Shown one piece after another: positions 1-10,032 of a stretch of DNA of 64,000 nt. Source of the stretch: Capnocytophaga gingivalis ATCC 33624 (GTDB lineage Bacteria; Bacteroidota; Bacteroidia; Flavobacteriales; Flavobacteriaceae). The notes beneath the pieces were generated by a model, which saw only the letters and a program-made list of their open reading frames with translations, was not told the origin of the DNA and did not search any database. The stretch spans positions 124,001-188,000 of the forward strand of contig NZ_ACLQ01000019.1 in the NCBI RefSeq assembly GCF_000174755.1, in the 5' to 3' direction. The translations under genes were made by a program, and so were the position numbers. Each line of letters opens with the position of its first letter. Within the stretch, counting starts at the first letter, position 1.

Positions 1-268
1 AGAGCAATATTTTAAAGAAGAGCTTAAGAGTTTGAGAGATGATTTTGTGTTTTGGCTACAGGCACTTAAGAAAATAAAAATAGCTTATGGAAATAAAGAT
101 ATTTTAGCATCTTATCGCGTTTTCGCAAGCAGTACTACAGGAAATAAAAAGAAAGTAATTAAACCTCAGTTCATGGTTTATTACAAAGTTGAAAAGTTAG
201 GTTTAATAAAAAGTTTATACTATTTAAGCTGTTGGGCTATAAATGGTTTCTTAAAATATAGAAAATAA
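1..268 (+). CDS. Glycosyltransferase C-terminal end (partial, GT2-like)
   Basis: The reading frame is open to the left window edge, so the gene starts outside; about 88 codons remain. The tail is basic and aromatic, with a YRV segment followed by SSTTGNKKK and a closing WAINGFLKYRK. This resembles the C-terminal end of family 2 glycosyltransferases from Bacteroidetes polysaccharide loci. The catalytic domain is not in the window, so the family call rests on this tail and on the sugar-nucleotide genes that follow. It ends one base before the next ATG (TAATATG), which implies one transcript. It is AT-rich compared with gmd. Confidence 0.6.
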   Translation, partial: EQYFKEELKSLRDDFVFWLQALKKIKIAYGNKDILASYRVFASSTTGNKKKVIKPQFMVYYKVEKLGLIKSLYYLSCWAINGFLKYRK

Positions 269-269
269 T

Positions 270-1517
270 ATGGATTTAATTATAGGTGCTGGTGTATCTG
301 GTATTTCATATGCAACATTTACCAAGAATGATTATTGTATGGTAGAGGCTACCAATGAGATTGGTGGATATTGTAAAACTATAAAAAGAGGAGAGTTTGT
401 TTGGGACTATTCTGGTCATTTTTTCCATTTTAGGGATGAAAAATTAAAGGAATTAATATGTAAATATATAGATCCCAAAACACTTAAAAAAGTTAAGAAA
501 AATACAAAAATTCTATATAAGGGTAAGTATATTGATTTCCCTTTCCAGAAAAACATACATCAACTTGAAAAAGACGAATTTATAGATTGTTTATATGACT
601 TATTCAAAGCAGATGAATATGGGAATATAGAATCTTTCAAAGACATGGTATATGCCAAATTAGGCAGAAGTATTGCTGAAAAATTTCTCATTCCTTACAA
701 TGAAAAACTTTATGCTTGTGATCTAAATAGTTTAGATGCCAATGCCATGGGAAGATTTTTCCCAAAAGCTAATAAGGAAGAAATTATTTTAAACTTTAAA
801 GAACAAGCAAGTACTTCCTATAATGAGTACTTTGTATATCCAACAGGAGGAGCTATTGAATATATTAATTCTCTTTATAAAAATGTAGATGATACTAAAG
901 TTTCTTTGAACGAAAAAGTAATAAAAATAGATATTCATAACAAAATCGCTTACACAAATAAACGAGAAATAAAGTATGACAACCTAATTTCCACTATACC
1001 TTTTCCTTTATTATTAGAACTTTGTGATATTTCCTATACTAAAGAATATTTTACTTGGAACAAAGTATTAGTTTTCAATTTAGGTTTCAATAAAAAAGGA
1101 TCTGACACAGAAAGTAGTTGGGTATATATTCCTGATAAAGAAATCTGCTTCTATCGTATGGGATATTATGATAACATCTTAGGTACTTCAAAAATGTCTC
1201 TATATATAGAAATGGGATTCCCTAACAGTTTTATTATAGAAGATGAACAAAAGTACCTACATAAGGTCCTCAAAGATTTGAAAAAAATAGGTGTAGTAAA
1301 AGATGAAGAACTTATAGATTATCATTCTGTAGTAATGGATCCTGCCTATGTTCATATTAACCAAAAAGGAATTCAAAGTGTAGGAAAATATAAAAAACAG
1401 TTGGCTCAAAATAATATCTATTCTATTGGACGTTATGGAAGTTGGACATATTGTTCTATTGAGGACAATATTATAGAAGCAAAAGATTTAGCGAAAAACT
1501 TACTTATAAATCAATAA
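270..1517 (+). CDS. FAD-dependent oxidoreductase, UDP-galactopyranose mutase / amine-oxidase-like
   Basis: A 415-residue protein. It opens with an FAD-binding Rossmann motif (IIGAGVSG, residues 4-11), an acidic ribose-binding residue in MVEA, and then IGGYCKT and DYSGHFFHF, the second dinucleotide-binding segment of the amine-oxidase / protoporphyrinogen-oxidase / UDP-galactopyranose-mutase superfamily. A C-terminal IYSIGRYGSW fits the flavin-closing GR.G motif. Context (glycosyltransferase before, gmd after) suggests it modifies a sugar or lipid-linked precursor for LPS or capsule. I cannot tell a true mutase from a related oxidoreductase. The start is fixed by its one-base spacing from the previous stop. 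Strong AT bias suggests transfer. Confidence 0.7.
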   Translation: MDLIIGAGVSGISYATFTKNDYCMVEATNEIGGYCKTIKRGEFVWDYSGHFFHFRDEKLKELICKYIDPKTLKKVKKNTKILYKGKYIDFPFQKNIHQLEKDEFIDCLYDLFKADEYGNIESFKDMVYAKLGRSIAEKFLIPYNEKLYACDLNSLDANAMGRFFPKANKEEIILNFKEQASTSYNEYFVYPTGGAIEYINSLYKNVDDTKVSLNEKVIKIDIHNKIAYTNKREIKYDNLISTIPFPLLLELCDISYTKEYFTWNKVLVFNLGFNKKGSDTESSWVYIPDKEICFYRMGYYDNILGTSKMSLYIEMGFPNSFIIEDEQKYLHKVLKDLKKIGVVKDEELIDYHSVVMDPAYVHINQKGIQSVGKYKKQLAQNNIYSIGRYGSWTYCSIEDNIIEAKDLAKNLLINQ

Positions 1518-1523
1518 AAATCG

Positions 1524-1531
1524 TACCTTTG
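1524..1531 (+). promoter_or_regulatory. -7 promoter element TACCTTTG for gmd
   Basis: A TAnnTTTG box ends 16 bases before the gmd ATG, which would leave a leader of only about ten bases. No good TTG sits at the expected -33 spacing, so the promoter call rests on the -7 box. Confidence 0.55.
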
Positions 1532-1547
1532 CACAAACAAATCACTA

Positions 1548-2705
1548 ATGGCAAAAAAAGCACTCATTACAGGAATTACAGGACAGGATGGCGCATATCT
1601 CGCTGAATACCTGCTAAAAAAAGGTTATGAAGTACATGGCATGAAGCGCCGTTCGTCCTTGTTTAATACAGATCGTATTGACCATCTGTATCAGGATCCG
1701 CATTTAGAAAACCGCAATCTTATCTTGCACTATGGCGACCTTACCGATAGTATGAACATCACCCGCCTTATCCAAGAGGTACAACCTGATGAGATCTACA
1801 ACTTGGCAGCCATGAGCCACGTACATGTGAGCTTCCAAACCCCTGAGTATGTAGGTAATGCTGATGGATTGGGGACCTTACGTATCTTGGAAGCTGTACG
1901 CTTATTAGGGCTAACTGAGAAAACACGTATCTATCAGGCTTCTACTTCAGAACTATATGGATTGGTACAGGAAGTACCACAAAGTGAGAGAACACCTTTC
2001 TATCCACGCTCTCCCTATGCAGTGGCTAAGCTCTATGCGTACTGGATTACCGTGAATTATCGTGAAGCATACAAGATGCACGCTTCCAATGGGATTCTCT
2101 TCAACCATGAATCGCCTATCCGTGGGGAAACTTTCGTGACACGCAAGGTAACTCGCGCCCTAAGCCGTGTAGCCTTGGGTATGCAAGAGCGTTTCTATAT
2201 GGGAAATCTCAGCTCTCAGCGTGACTGGGGACATGCCAAGGATTATATCAAGGCTATGTACCTTATCCTACAACAAGATACACCTTCTGACTATGTAATC
2301 GCTACAGGTATCACTACGGCTATCCGTGATTTCATTGCTTTGGCTGGAAAGGAAATTGGCCTCACCGTAGAATTCAAGGGTGAAGGTATCGAGGAAAAAG
2401 GATATATCACCGCGGTGGATAAAGTAGTTTTCTCTGAAAAAGTAGGCGAAAAATACCTCCCTCATATAGAAGAAAAAATAGCTAAAAATGAAGCTGTAGT
2501 ATTAGTGGATCCTCAGTATTTCCGCCCTACCGAAGTGGATTTGCTTATAGGAGACCCTACCAAATCACAAACTGTCTTGGGTTGGAAACCTCAGTATGAT
2601 CTCAAATCATTGGTGGAAGATATGATGCGTTCCGATATCAAGCTCTTTAAGCGGGATGCCTACCTTAAGGAAGGTGGTTTTACTATTATGAATTATTTCG
2701 AATAA
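1548..2705 (+). CDS. gmd: GDP-mannose 4,6-dehydratase
   Basis: A 385-residue short-chain dehydrogenase/reductase that converts GDP-mannose to GDP-4-keto-6-deoxymannose, the first step toward GDP-L-fucose, in the cytoplasm. It has the NADP-binding TGITGQDG near the N-terminus, HGMKRRSS, the catalytic STSELYG and [10 protein letters not shown] (YxxxK), and the substrate motif [16 protein letters not shown]. An insertion before the C-terminal [13 protein letters not shown] makes it slightly longer than the E. coli enzyme; I believe this form is common in Bacteroidetes. Its own promoter lies just upstream. The partner fcl sits at 4546, separated by two unrelated genes. Base composition is clearly higher in GC than the two genes before it. 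Confidence 0.95.
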   Translation: MAKKALITGITGQDGAYLAEYLLKKGYEVHGMKRRSSLFNTDRIDHLYQDPHLENRNLILHYGDLTDSMNITRLIQEVQPDEIYNLAAMSHVHVSFQTPEYVGNADGLGTLRILEAVRLLGLTEKTRIYQASTSELYGLVQEVPQSERTPFYPRSPYAVAKLYAYWITVNYREAYKMHASNGILFNHESPIRGETFVTRKVTRALSRVALGMQERFYMGNLSSQRDWGHAKDYIKAMYLILQQDTPSDYVIATGITTAIRDFIALAGKEIGLTVEFKGEGIEEKGYITAVDKVVFSEKVGEKYLPHIEEKIAKNEAVVLVDPQYFRPTEVDLLIGDPTKSQTVLGWKPQYDLKSLVEDMMRSDIKLFKRDAYLKEGGFTIMNYFE

Positions 2706-2716
2706 AAAAAGACTCT

Positions 2717-3256
2717 ATGGAACTTACTCAAAAGCTCAGACATATCTTCATCAGTGACTTAGAAAAGTGCTCTCCTCTTATGGAAGAGGATTTGAAAGGG
2801 TTACTTACCAATAGTACCATTCCCTACCTTGAAGGCAAAGATGAAACAGATGTGAGGGCTTTTTGCTTTGAGTATGACCATGACGACATGTCTATTTCTT
2901 TCTATGCCTTAGGGGAAAAGAGTGAAATAATCTCAGACATATGCCTACTCCTTACTGAAAGGGAAGAAAATCACTTTCCTTCGGATAGGTATGCCTCGCA
3001 GGAGGAGATCTTGGAAGATCTTTTATATGAAACCTCTCTTGAGGAAGCCCAAATAGAAGACCTTTTAAGTGAATATAGAAAAGAAAAACTATCTATTTTC
3101 ACTCATTGGTTTATAGCTCGTTGGAAAAATGTAACAGAACAGCTCAACATAACGATTGATGCCTATTTCTCCAAAATCAATGCCTTATATAAAACGGATC
3201 TGAATAGCTTAGAGCCTATCAGCACTGAAGAAATAGAGGAAAAATACAACACGTAA
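2717..3256 (+). CDS. Hypothetical acidic protein
   Basis: A 179-residue protein I do not recognise. It is acidic (many E and D, including SLEEAQIEDLLSEY and a closing STEEIEEKYN), has no signal peptide or membrane segment, and looks mainly helical after residue 60. It starts 11 bases after the gmd stop and probably shares its transcript. Size, acidity and position are compatible with a small regulatory or immunity-type protein, but nothing in the sequence establishes that. Confidence 0.7.
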   Translation: MELTQKLRHIFISDLEKCSPLMEEDLKGLLTNSTIPYLEGKDETDVRAFCFEYDHDDMSISFYALGEKSEIISDICLLLTEREENHFPSDRYASQEEILEDLLYETSLEEAQIEDLLSEYRKEKLSIFTHWFIARWKNVTEQLNITIDAYFSKINALYKTDLNSLEPISTEEIEEKYNT

Positions 3257-3288
3257 TATAATAAAACACAAATTCATATTATTATTTT

Positions 3289-4458
3289 ATGAGAAGATTT
3301 AATTTTATGTATGCTGCCGCTATGGGATTGCTTACCTTGGGCAGTAATCTATCCGTAAATGCACAGACAAAAGTGCATTATTCTGAGAAAAGGTTGAAGG
3401 CTGATACCTCAAAAGCGGATTTTGATGGGCCTTACATCTTCTACACCCAGACAGAGGCAGTGGTAAAACAAATTGTTGAAAAAAATCAACAAGCGACTCT
3501 GGTAAGTGAGACGTTCAAGAATCCTATTGCAGGAAAAAAACTCACATGTTATGTAGACAACAAAGAGCATTTCTCTTTTAAAGTACAGGAGCTACTACAG
3601 AACCAACCTTCTGTGTATCAAATGCCTGAAAAGCTCATTGCTATCTCTGACATAGAGGGACGTTATCAGGAATTCAAGCAGTTCCTTATCGCCAACAAAG
3701 TGATGGACAAAAACTACAAATGGACTTTTGGTAAAGGACATTTGGTAACTGTAGGAGATTTCTTTGATCGTGGGTTGTTAGTCAATCAGACACTTTGGCT
3801 TATCTACTCTTTGGAAGAACAAGCAGAAAAAGCAGGGGGAAAAGTGCATTTTATCTTAGGAAATCACGACCTCATGAATATGAAGAATGACTTCCGCTAC
3901 ACTCGCAAGAAATACCTTGAAAATGCCAAACTTATGGGCGTAGAATACTACGATTTGTACAAACCTAATACAGAGTTAGGCCGTTGGTTAGCTACTAAAA
4001 ATATCTTAGAAAAGATTGGGGACTATATCTTTATCCATGCTGGTATTTCCAAGGAAGTAAGTGATCTTAACCTTGGAGTAGAGGGTATTAATAAGTTCGC
4101 CAGAAGCTTCTACTTCGATAATGTAGAGGACAGAGCAGGGGTGGATCCTTTGCGTTCTGTAGTCTATATGCGTGGAAAAAGTCCTACCTGGTACCGCGGA
4201 TATGGTAAGGAAACTATTGACAAAAATGAGTTTGCTGCCATCGCTAAGAATATGGGGGCTAAGAAGTTTGTCATCGGTCATACCCTTCATGAGTCAGTAA
4301 CCTACCTTATGGACAAGCAAGTAATTGACTTGGATGTACTTCATGCTCAAGGAACTACCCAAGGACTACTCATTGAAAACGGACAAGAATACATGGTGGA
4401 TATACAAGGACAGAAATCCGCTATCAAAGAACGTGCTAAGGAAGTTGATGACGATTAA
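3289..4458 (+). CDS. Secreted calcineurin-like metallophosphoesterase (Shewanella-like phosphatase type)
   Basis: A 389-residue protein with a signal peptide (basic RRFNF, hydrophobic stretch to about residue 25, VNAQ cleavage context), so probably periplasmic. It shows the PPP-family metal-site motifs in order: ISDIEGRYQEF, VGDFFDRG, LGNHDL, an HAGIS segment and VIGHTLHES. The usual DxHG motif 1 reads DIEG here, with Glu in place of the metal-binding His. The other ligands are present. The overall order resembles bacterial Shewanella-like phosphatases. Substrate unknown. It lies between gmd and fcl and is followed by a strong terminator, so it probably ends that transcript. Confidence 0.8.
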   Translation: MRRFNFMYAAAMGLLTLGSNLSVNAQTKVHYSEKRLKADTSKADFDGPYIFYTQTEAVVKQIVEKNQQATLVSETFKNPIAGKKLTCYVDNKEHFSFKVQELLQNQPSVYQMPEKLIAISDIEGRYQEFKQFLIANKVMDKNYKWTFGKGHLVTVGDFFDRGLLVNQTLWLIYSLEEQAEKAGGKVHFILGNHDLMNMKNDFRYTRKKYLENAKLMGVEYYDLYKPNTELGRWLATKNILEKIGDYIFIHAGISKEVSDLNLGVEGINKFARSFYFDNVEDRAGVDPLRSVVYMRGKSPTWYRGYGKETIDKNEFAAIAKNMGAKKFVIGHTLHESVTYLMDKQVIDLDVLHAQGTTQGLLIENGQEYMVDIQGQKSAIKERAKEVDDD

Positions 4459-4481
4459 TCATTTATAAACTAACAACTATG

Positions 4482-4527
4482 AAAAATCAATTTAGAATAC
4501 TTTCTTGGTTATTCTAAATTGATTTTT
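4482..4527 (+). terminator. Rho-independent terminator after the phosphoesterase gene
   Basis: A perfect 18-bp inverted repeat (4482-4499 with 4510-4527) around a 10-base loop, running into a T tract. It separates the phosphoesterase gene from fcl. Confidence 0.8.
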
Positions 4528-4545
4528 TTTACTTATTACACTATT

Positions 4546-5619
4546 ATGAACAAAAATGCGAAAATTTATGTAGCTGGACACCGAGGTCTTGTAGGATCGG
4601 CTATTTGGAAAAATCTTAAAAATAAGGGATATACAAACCTCATAGGACGTACTCACACTGAGTTAGACTTGCGCAATACACAAGAAGTCAATGCTTTCTT
4701 TGAAAAAGAAAAGCCCGAGTATGTATTCTTGGCTGCTGCCAAAGTAGGAGGTATCTTGGCCAATAATACCTATCGTGCAGACTTTATCTATGAAAATCTC
4801 ATGATTCAGAATAATGTGATCCATGCAGCTTATGAGAATGGAGTAAAGAAACTTCTTTTCTTGGGTAGTACTTGTATCTACCCTAAGGAAGCTCCTCAGC
4901 CTATGCCTGAGGACTGTTTGCTTACCTCTCCTTTGGAATATACCAATGAGCCTTATGCCATTGCCAAGATTGCTGGCATCAAGATGTGTGAGAGCTATAA
5001 CTTACAATATGATACCAATTTTATCTCAGTAATGCCTACCAATCTCTATGGACCTAATGACAATTTTGACTTAGAGAAATCTCACGTATTGCCAGCTATG
5101 ATTCGTAAGATCCACTTGGCCAAAGCCCTCCTTGAGAATGATTGGCAGACAATCAAAAAAGACCTCAACAAGCGCCCTATTGAGGGCTATATCACAGGAG
5201 AGAGCAAACAAGAAGATATTATCTTGGCACTTGCCAAATATGGTATATTCAAGGACAAAGTAGAACTTTGGGGTACTGGCACACCTCTGAGAGAGTTTCT
5301 TTGGAGTGAGGACATGGCCGATGCGTGTGTGTTTATCATGGAACGTATCAACTTTAAGGACACCTATACTACCGATAACAAGGAAATACGAAATACTCAT
5401 ATCAATATAGGTACTGGTTCCGATCTAAGTATTAAAGCTCTTGCCGAACTGATTCGTGAAGCTATTGGCTACAAGGGAACAATAGAGTTCGATAGCTCCA
5501 AACCTGATGGGACTATGAAAAAACTCACCGACCCTACCAAGCTACACAACTTAGGTTGGAAACATTCGGTTTCCTTAGAAAAAGGCGTTAAGATGATGTA
5601 CGAACATTACCTCAAATGA
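4546..5619 (+). CDS. fcl: GDP-L-fucose synthase
   Basis: A 357-residue epimerase/reductase (also called wcaG) that converts GDP-4-keto-6-deoxymannose to GDP-L-fucose, completing the pathway begun by gmd. It has the NADP motif VAGHRGLVGSAI near the N-terminus, the catalytic GSTCIYP, and YAIAKIAG (YxxxK). An in-frame start further upstream lies inside the terminator stem, so the ATG at 4546 is chosen. Between SVMPTNLYGPNDNF and the C-terminal domain is an insertion of about 50 residues rich in lysine and glutamate, as in Bacteroidetes homologues. Its TGA overlaps the uvrB ATG by four bases, an unusual pairing of sugar metabolism with DNA repair. Confidence 0.95.
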   Translation: MNKNAKIYVAGHRGLVGSAIWKNLKNKGYTNLIGRTHTELDLRNTQEVNAFFEKEKPEYVFLAAAKVGGILANNTYRADFIYENLMIQNNVIHAAYENGVKKLLFLGSTCIYPKEAPQPMPEDCLLTSPLEYTNEPYAIAKIAGIKMCESYNLQYDTNFISVMPTNLYGPNDNFDLEKSHVLPAMIRKIHLAKALLENDWQTIKKDLNKRPIEGYITGESKQEDIILALAKYGIFKDKVELWGTGTPLREFLWSEDMADACVFIMERINFKDTYTTDNKEIRNTHINIGTGSDLSIKALAELIREAIGYKGTIEFDSSKPDGTMKKLTDPTKLHNLGWKHSVSLEKGVKMMYEHYLK

Positions 5620-7619
5620 AATTCCAATTAGTATCCGATTTTAAACCTATGGGCGACCAGCCTGCAGCCATTGCCTCCTTAGTGAATGGTATTAATGACC
5701 AAGAAAAATACCAAACGCTCTTAGGGGTTACAGGCTCTGGAAAGACTTTTACCATAGCCAATGTAGTAGAGCAGGTACAGGTGCCTACTTTGGTTTTAGC
5801 GCATAACAAAACCCTTGCGGCTCAGCTCTATAATGAGTTCAAGGCTTTCTTCCCCAATAATGCAGTAGAGTACTTCGTATCCTATTATGACTACTACCAA
5901 CCAGAAGCATATATCCCTGTTACTGGGGTATATATAGAGAAAGATTTGTCTATCAATGAGGATATCGAGCGAATGCGCCTTAGTACTACCTCTGCCCTAC
6001 TCTCTGGCCGTCGCGATGTGCTCGTGGTAGCTTCTGTGTCCTGCCTGTATGGTATCGGAAACCCTTTGGAGTTCCAGAAGAATGTCATCTCTATAGAAGA
6101 AGGGCAAACGCTCACCCGTACCAAGTTTATGCACCAACTGGTACAAAGCCTCTATGCGCGTACTACGGCCGACTTCCTTCACGGAAACTTCAGGGTAAAG
6201 GGGGATGTTATTGATGTCTTCCCTGGGTATAGTGAAACACCTATTCGGGTACATTTCTTCGGGAATGAAATCGAACTAATAGAATCCTTTGACCGCGAGA
6301 CGAACAAGACCATAGAACGCTTGGATAAACTCAATATCTACCCTGCCAATATGTTTGTTACCTCTCCCGATGTGCTGCAGGCCGCTATTCGTGATATTCA
6401 AGATGACTTGGTCAAGCAAATAGAGTTCTTCCAATCGGTAGGAAAAACCTTGGAAGCAAAGCGTTTGGAAGAGCGTACTAATTTTGACTTAGAGATGATA
6501 CGTGAGCTTGGCTATTGCTCTGGAATAGAAAACTATTCGCGCTACTTGGACAGGCGTCCCCCAGGGAGTCGCCCTTTCTGCCTAATAGATTATTTTCCTA
6601 AGGACTTCCTTATGGTGATAGACGAGAGCCACGCTACCGTTCCCCAAGTACGCGCTATGTATGGGGGCGACAGGAGTAGAAAAGAGAACTTGGTAGAGTA
6701 TGGTTTCCGCCTTCCTGCAGCGATGGACAACCGTCCGCTTAAGTTCGAAGAGTTCGAAGCGCTACAGAATCAGGTGATCTATGTGAGTGCTACCCCCGCA
6801 GACTACGAATTGCAGAAGTGCGGAGGCGTATATGTGGAACAGGTCATTCGCCCTACTGGTTTGCTCGACCCTAAGATAGAGGTACGCCCAAGCAAAAACC
6901 AAATAGATGACCTCTTGGAAGAAATACAGAAGTGTGTAGAGGAAGACCAGCGCGTACTGGTAACCACCCTTACCAAGCGTATGGCCGAGGAGCTGACTAA
7001 GTACCTAACCAAGATGGAGGTACGTTGTCGCTATGTGCATAGTGATGTGGATACGCTGGAGCGTATCGAGATTATGCAAGACCTTAGAAAAGGGCTTTTT
7101 GACGTACTTATAGGAGTGAACCTACTCAGGGAAGGATTGGATTTGCCTGAGGTTTCTTTGGTCGCTATCTTGGATGCTGATAAGGAGGGATTTTTGCGCT
7201 CAGCTCGTTCTATGACGCAAACGGTAGGACGCGCTGCCCGTAATATAGACGGACGTGCAATTATGTATGCCGATAAAATTACCGACAGTATGCGCGTAAC
7301 CATTGAGGAAACTGCCTACCGAAGGGAAAAGCAGATGAACTATAACCTTACCCACGGCATCACCCCTCAGCCTCTCCATAAAAAGATTGAAAATGCGCTC
7401 AGCAAAAGCCCCATTACAGAATTTCATTACGAGAATACCCCGAAAAAGAAAGAACACTCCCCTACCAAACCTATGAGCAGAGGAGAACTTGAGAAAGAAA
7501 TACAACAAACTCGCAAGCTGATGGAAGCCGCTTCCAAAGAATTGGACTTCATTCAAGCGGCACACTATCGAGACCTACTCAAGGAGCTTCAGGAAAAGCT
7601 TCAAGAAAGCTCCCTATAG
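5616..7619 (+). CDS. uvrB: Excinuclease ABC subunit B
   Basis: A 667-residue damage-verification helicase of nucleotide excision repair, acting with UvrA and UvrC in the cytoplasm. Walker A is GVTGSGKT at residues 37-44. The beta-hairpin segment follows in [16 protein letters not shown]. Walker B is the DESH in [13 protein letters not shown], and helicase motif VI is in QTVGRAARN. The C-terminal UVR motif ([20 protein letters not shown]) that contacts UvrC is complete. Length is normal. It overlaps fcl by four bases upstream, and its last 19 bases overlap the convergent aroC. Confidence 0.97.
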   Translation: MKFQLVSDFKPMGDQPAAIASLVNGINDQEKYQTLLGVTGSGKTFTIANVVEQVQVPTLVLAHNKTLAAQLYNEFKAFFPNNAVEYFVSYYDYYQPEAYIPVTGVYIEKDLSINEDIERMRLSTTSALLSGRRDVLVVASVSCLYGIGNPLEFQKNVISIEEGQTLTRTKFMHQLVQSLYARTTADFLHGNFRVKGDVIDVFPGYSETPIRVHFFGNEIELIESFDRETNKTIERLDKLNIYPANMFVTSPDVLQAAIRDIQDDLVKQIEFFQSVGKTLEAKRLEERTNFDLEMIRELGYCSGIENYSRYLDRRPPGSRPFCLIDYFPKDFLMVIDESHATVPQVRAMYGGDRSRKENLVEYGFRLPAAMDNRPLKFEEFEALQNQVIYVSATPADYELQKCGGVYVEQVIRPTGLLDPKIEVRPSKNQIDDLLEEIQKCVEEDQRVLVTTLTKRMAEELTKYLTKMEVRCRYVHSDVDTLERIEIMQDLRKGLFDVLIGVNLLREGLDLPEVSLVAILDADKEGFLRSARSMTQTVGRAARNIDGRAIMYADKITDSMRVTIEETAYRREKQMNYNLTHGITPQPLHKKIENALSKSPITEFHYENTPKKKEHSPTKPMSRGELEKEIQQTRKLMEAASKELDFIQAAHYRDLLKELQEKLQESSL

Positions 7620-8674
7620 GCATTGTGTATCAGCAAATAATCGGCAAGCACCAAGGCAGACATCGCCTCTACGATGGGTACCGCACGAGGTACTACACAG
7701 GGGTCGTGTCTGCCTTTTCCTTGGAACTGCACCACCTCCCCTGCCCTATTGATTGTCTCTTGCTCTTGCATAAGGGTTGCCACCGGCTTAAAGGCTACTC
7801 GGAAATAGATATCCATCCCATTGGAAATGCCCCCTTGTATGCCCCCCGAGTAGTTGGTACGAGTCGTTCCATCAGGTAGGAATATATCGTTGTTTTGGCT
7901 ACCTCTTTTTCTAGTAGAGGCGAATCCCCCTCCGTACTCGAAACCTTTTACAGCATTGATAGAGAGCATTGCTTTCCCTAACTCAGCGTGCAGGCGATCG
8001 AAAACGGGTTCACCCAGTCCCACAGGAACGCCTTGTATGACACAAGAAACAATCCCTCCTACGGTATCTCCGTCCTTGCGTACCTCTTTGATATAGGCTT
8101 CCATTTGCTCTGCCAACACAGGGTCTGGACAGCGTACAGGATTCTTTTCTATTTGGGAAAAATCAAGCAATTGGTGATCCTTTTCAGGCAATGCCAACTC
8201 CCCTACAGCTGATACATAGGCAGTAATTTTTATCCCCTTTAGGAACTGCTTGGCGATAGCTCCTGCCACTACGCGAACAGCTGTTTCCCGTGCAGAACTA
8301 CGTCCGCCCCCACGATGGTCGCGCAAGCCATATTTCTGCTCATACACATAATCCGCGTGAGAGGGGCGATATAGCTCCCTCAAGTGGTCATAGTCCTGAG
8401 AATGTTGTTGGGTATTGGCTATGATAAATCCAATAGGTACCCCTGTGGTCTTTCCCTCAAAGATACCCGAAATAAACTGTACCTTATCAGCTTCCTTACG
8501 TTGGGTTACAATAGCTGACTGCCCAGGCCGACGCCTATCAAGCTCCCTTTGTATTTCCTCAAAGTCCAATGCGATTCCCGCAGGGCAACCATCAATCACA
8601 CCACCTATAGCCTCTCCGTGTGATTCGCCAAAGGTAGTGAGCCTAAAAAGATGCCCAAATGTATTTCCTGCCAT
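7601..8674 (-). CDS. aroC: Chorismate synthase
   Basis: A 357-residue enzyme catalysing the last shikimate step, EPSP to chorismate, with reduced FMN. The N-terminus [20 protein letters not shown] is the family signature. Further motifs are the RRRPGQS segment, [12 protein letters not shown], and [11 protein letters not shown] in the FMN site. An upstream in-frame start would add 14 unconserved residues, so the MAGN methionine at 8674 is chosen. It has its own promoter and converges on uvrB with a 19-base overlap. Confidence 0.96.
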   Translation of the reverse strand: MAGNTFGHLFRLTTFGESHGEAIGGVIDGCPAGIALDFEEIQRELDRRRPGQSAIVTQRKEADKVQFISGIFEGKTTGVPIGFIIANTQQHSQDYDHLRELYRPSHADYVYEQKYGLRDHRGGGRSSARETAVRVVAGAIAKQFLKGIKITAYVSAVGELALPEKDHQLLDFSQIEKNPVRCPDPVLAEQMEAYIKEVRKDGDTVGGIVSCVIQGVPVGLGEPVFDRLHAELGKAMLSINAVKGFEYGGGFASTRKRGSQNNDIFLPDGTTRTNYSGGIQGGISNGMDIYFRVAFKPVATLMQEQETINRAGEVVQFQGKGRHDPCVVPRAVPIVEAMSALVLADYLLIHNAYRELS

Positions 8675-8720
8675 AATACTGTTTTTATTCAGATAGTTTT
8701 TTGTCCATGTAGGCAATCTA

Positions 8721-8751
8721 CAAAAATACGTCTTCCCTACAAAATAGTCAA
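8721..8751 (-). promoter_or_regulatory. Promoter for aroC (TTG-N20-TATTTTTG)
   Basis: Read on the minus strand, TTG at 8749-8751 is followed after 20 bases by TATTTTTG at 8721-8728. This is the Bacteroidetes -33/-7 pattern, about 47 bases before the aroC start. Confidence 0.6.
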
Positions 8752-8784
8752 TAAAAAAACACTATTTTCTTTACAAAATAAGGT

Positions 8785-9396
8785 TCAGTTAAAAAAAGCC
8801 TTATCAATATGCTTTGCAATAAATTGCTTTTCCTCCTCAATCATAGGATCCAACTTTTCAATGGGATAAGCTTCTGAGCCTCCTCTAATTTTCATATATT
8901 TAAGTATATTATATTGGAGGTAATGATGATGAATCTCTGCCTTAATATCATTGCGTTTTATTGCATTTTCTATTTCTTCCGTATGTAATAGAGATCCATT
9001 TAGCACCCTATCCAATATTCTCTTAGATTTACGTTGTTGAGCTTCATCTCCTCTTTCAAATACTAGAGCCATTTTGTCCATAAGGGCTTTAGCTTTTTGA
9101 AATTCTTTCCTTTCTTGATATATGAAGTATTCTAATATCAGAACATCTCTCACTTTTTCCCAGATAAGCATATCCCCTGTAAACTCTATTTTATCAATTA
9201 TACTAGAGGTTTGTAAAGCTAATTCTGCATTTCCCAATACTTCTAATAATATTGCCAATGTTTTTATACTCTGTATGGTATCTACATTCTCTAAATTAGC
9301 ATTCGTCTTTCTTATAAATTCAATATTTTTTGTAAATACGTCCTGAGAATAAGATTGTAATATCCTATCTAAAATATCTTCTACTTGTGTGTTCAT
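8785..9396 (-). CDS. Hypothetical helical protein
   Basis: A 203-residue soluble protein that I do not recognise. It appears almost entirely alpha-helical, with short repeated helix pairs (LAILLEVLGNAELALQ, YFIYQERKEFQKAKALMDKMA) that look like degenerate tetratricopeptide-type hairpins. There is no signal peptide or membrane helix. It sits 27 bases upstream of the end of the YigZ-family gene on the same strand and may share its transcript. A scaffolding role would be a guess. Confidence 0.7.
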   Translation of the reverse strand: MNTQVEDILDRILQSYSQDVFTKNIEFIRKTNANLENVDTIQSIKTLAILLEVLGNAELALQTSSIIDKIEFTGDMLIWEKVRDVLILEYFIYQERKEFQKAKALMDKMALVFERGDEAQQRKSKRILDRVLNGSLLHTEEIENAIKRNDIKAEIHHHYLQYNILKYMKIRGGSEAYPIEKLDPMIEEEKQFIAKHIDKAFFN

Positions 9397-9423
9397 TCTT
9401 TTATTATTTAATTTTTACTAACT

Positions 9424-10032
9424 TTATCCCTCTATCGGTGTGATAGTAACTTCATAAAGCTGCTCAAAAAGCTGTTCTACATAGCTGGCTTCAGCCTTAC
9501 GCACCTCTACAAGGAGCGTACAGTTCAGTTCTAAGGTCTGGGAAACAACAGTCAGGTTCCTATCCTTGATGATTTTCATCACCTTATTCATATCCTTATA
9601 ATCAAAGACAATTTGGTAAGTAAGGTCAATGGTGCGTTCCTCTATCTCAGCCTCTTGAAGAGTGAGCTGAGCGGTGGTTTTGTAGGCGGTAATAAGTCCG
9701 CCCACGCCCAGCTTAATCCCACCAAAGTAGCGCACTACAATCAGTAGGACATTGGTCAGCTCAAAGGATTGTATCTGCCTATAGATAGGTAGCCCTGCCG
9801 TGCCGCTGGGTTCTCCATCATCATTCGCTCTATAGGTAAATTGCTCTTTGCCCAACTGATAAGCATAGCACCAATGTCGTGCAGAAAAGTGTTCTTTCTT
9901 TATGGCCTCCAAGTGCATTTTTACTTCCTCTTCGGTAGTAATAGGGTACAAATAACCTATAAACTTACTACTTTTATCCTTATAGATAATGTTAGTAACG
10001 GGTTGAGTGATGGTTTTATAGGTATCTGTCAT
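9424..10032 (-). CDS. YigZ / IMPACT family protein (UPF0029)
   Basis: A 202-residue cytoplasmic protein of the conserved YigZ/IMPACT family. The signature is clear: KSSKFIGYL near the N-terminus, HWCYAYQLG, RANDDGEPSGTAGLPI, and VVRYFGGIKLGVGGL. The C-terminal ferredoxin-like domain (DUF1949 type) follows from about residue 135. The bacterial role is unsettled; the eukaryotic relative IMPACT acts in translational control. Between its start and the tracrRNA terminator is a low-complexity stretch with a near-copy at 34530-34560. Confidence 0.92.
   Translation of the reverse strand: MTDTYKTITQPVTNIIYKDKSSKFIGYLYPITTEEEVKMHLEAIKKEHFSARHWCYAYQLGKEQFTYRANDDGEPSGTAGLPIYRQIQSFELTNVLLIVVRYFGGIKLGVGGLITAYKTTAQLTLQEAEIEERTIDLTYQIVFDYKDMNKVMKIIKDRNLTVVSQTLELNCTLLVEVRKAEASYVEQLFEQLYEVTITPIEG

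Noticed and set aside
4479-4517. A 12-codon ATG frame inside the terminator after the phosphoesterase gene
   Set aside because: It is made entirely of the hairpin arms and loop; a terminator explains the sequence better than a peptide.
7625-8696. Several plus-strand open frames opposite aroC
   Set aside because: No family resemblance; they mirror a clearly conserved minus-strand enzyme.
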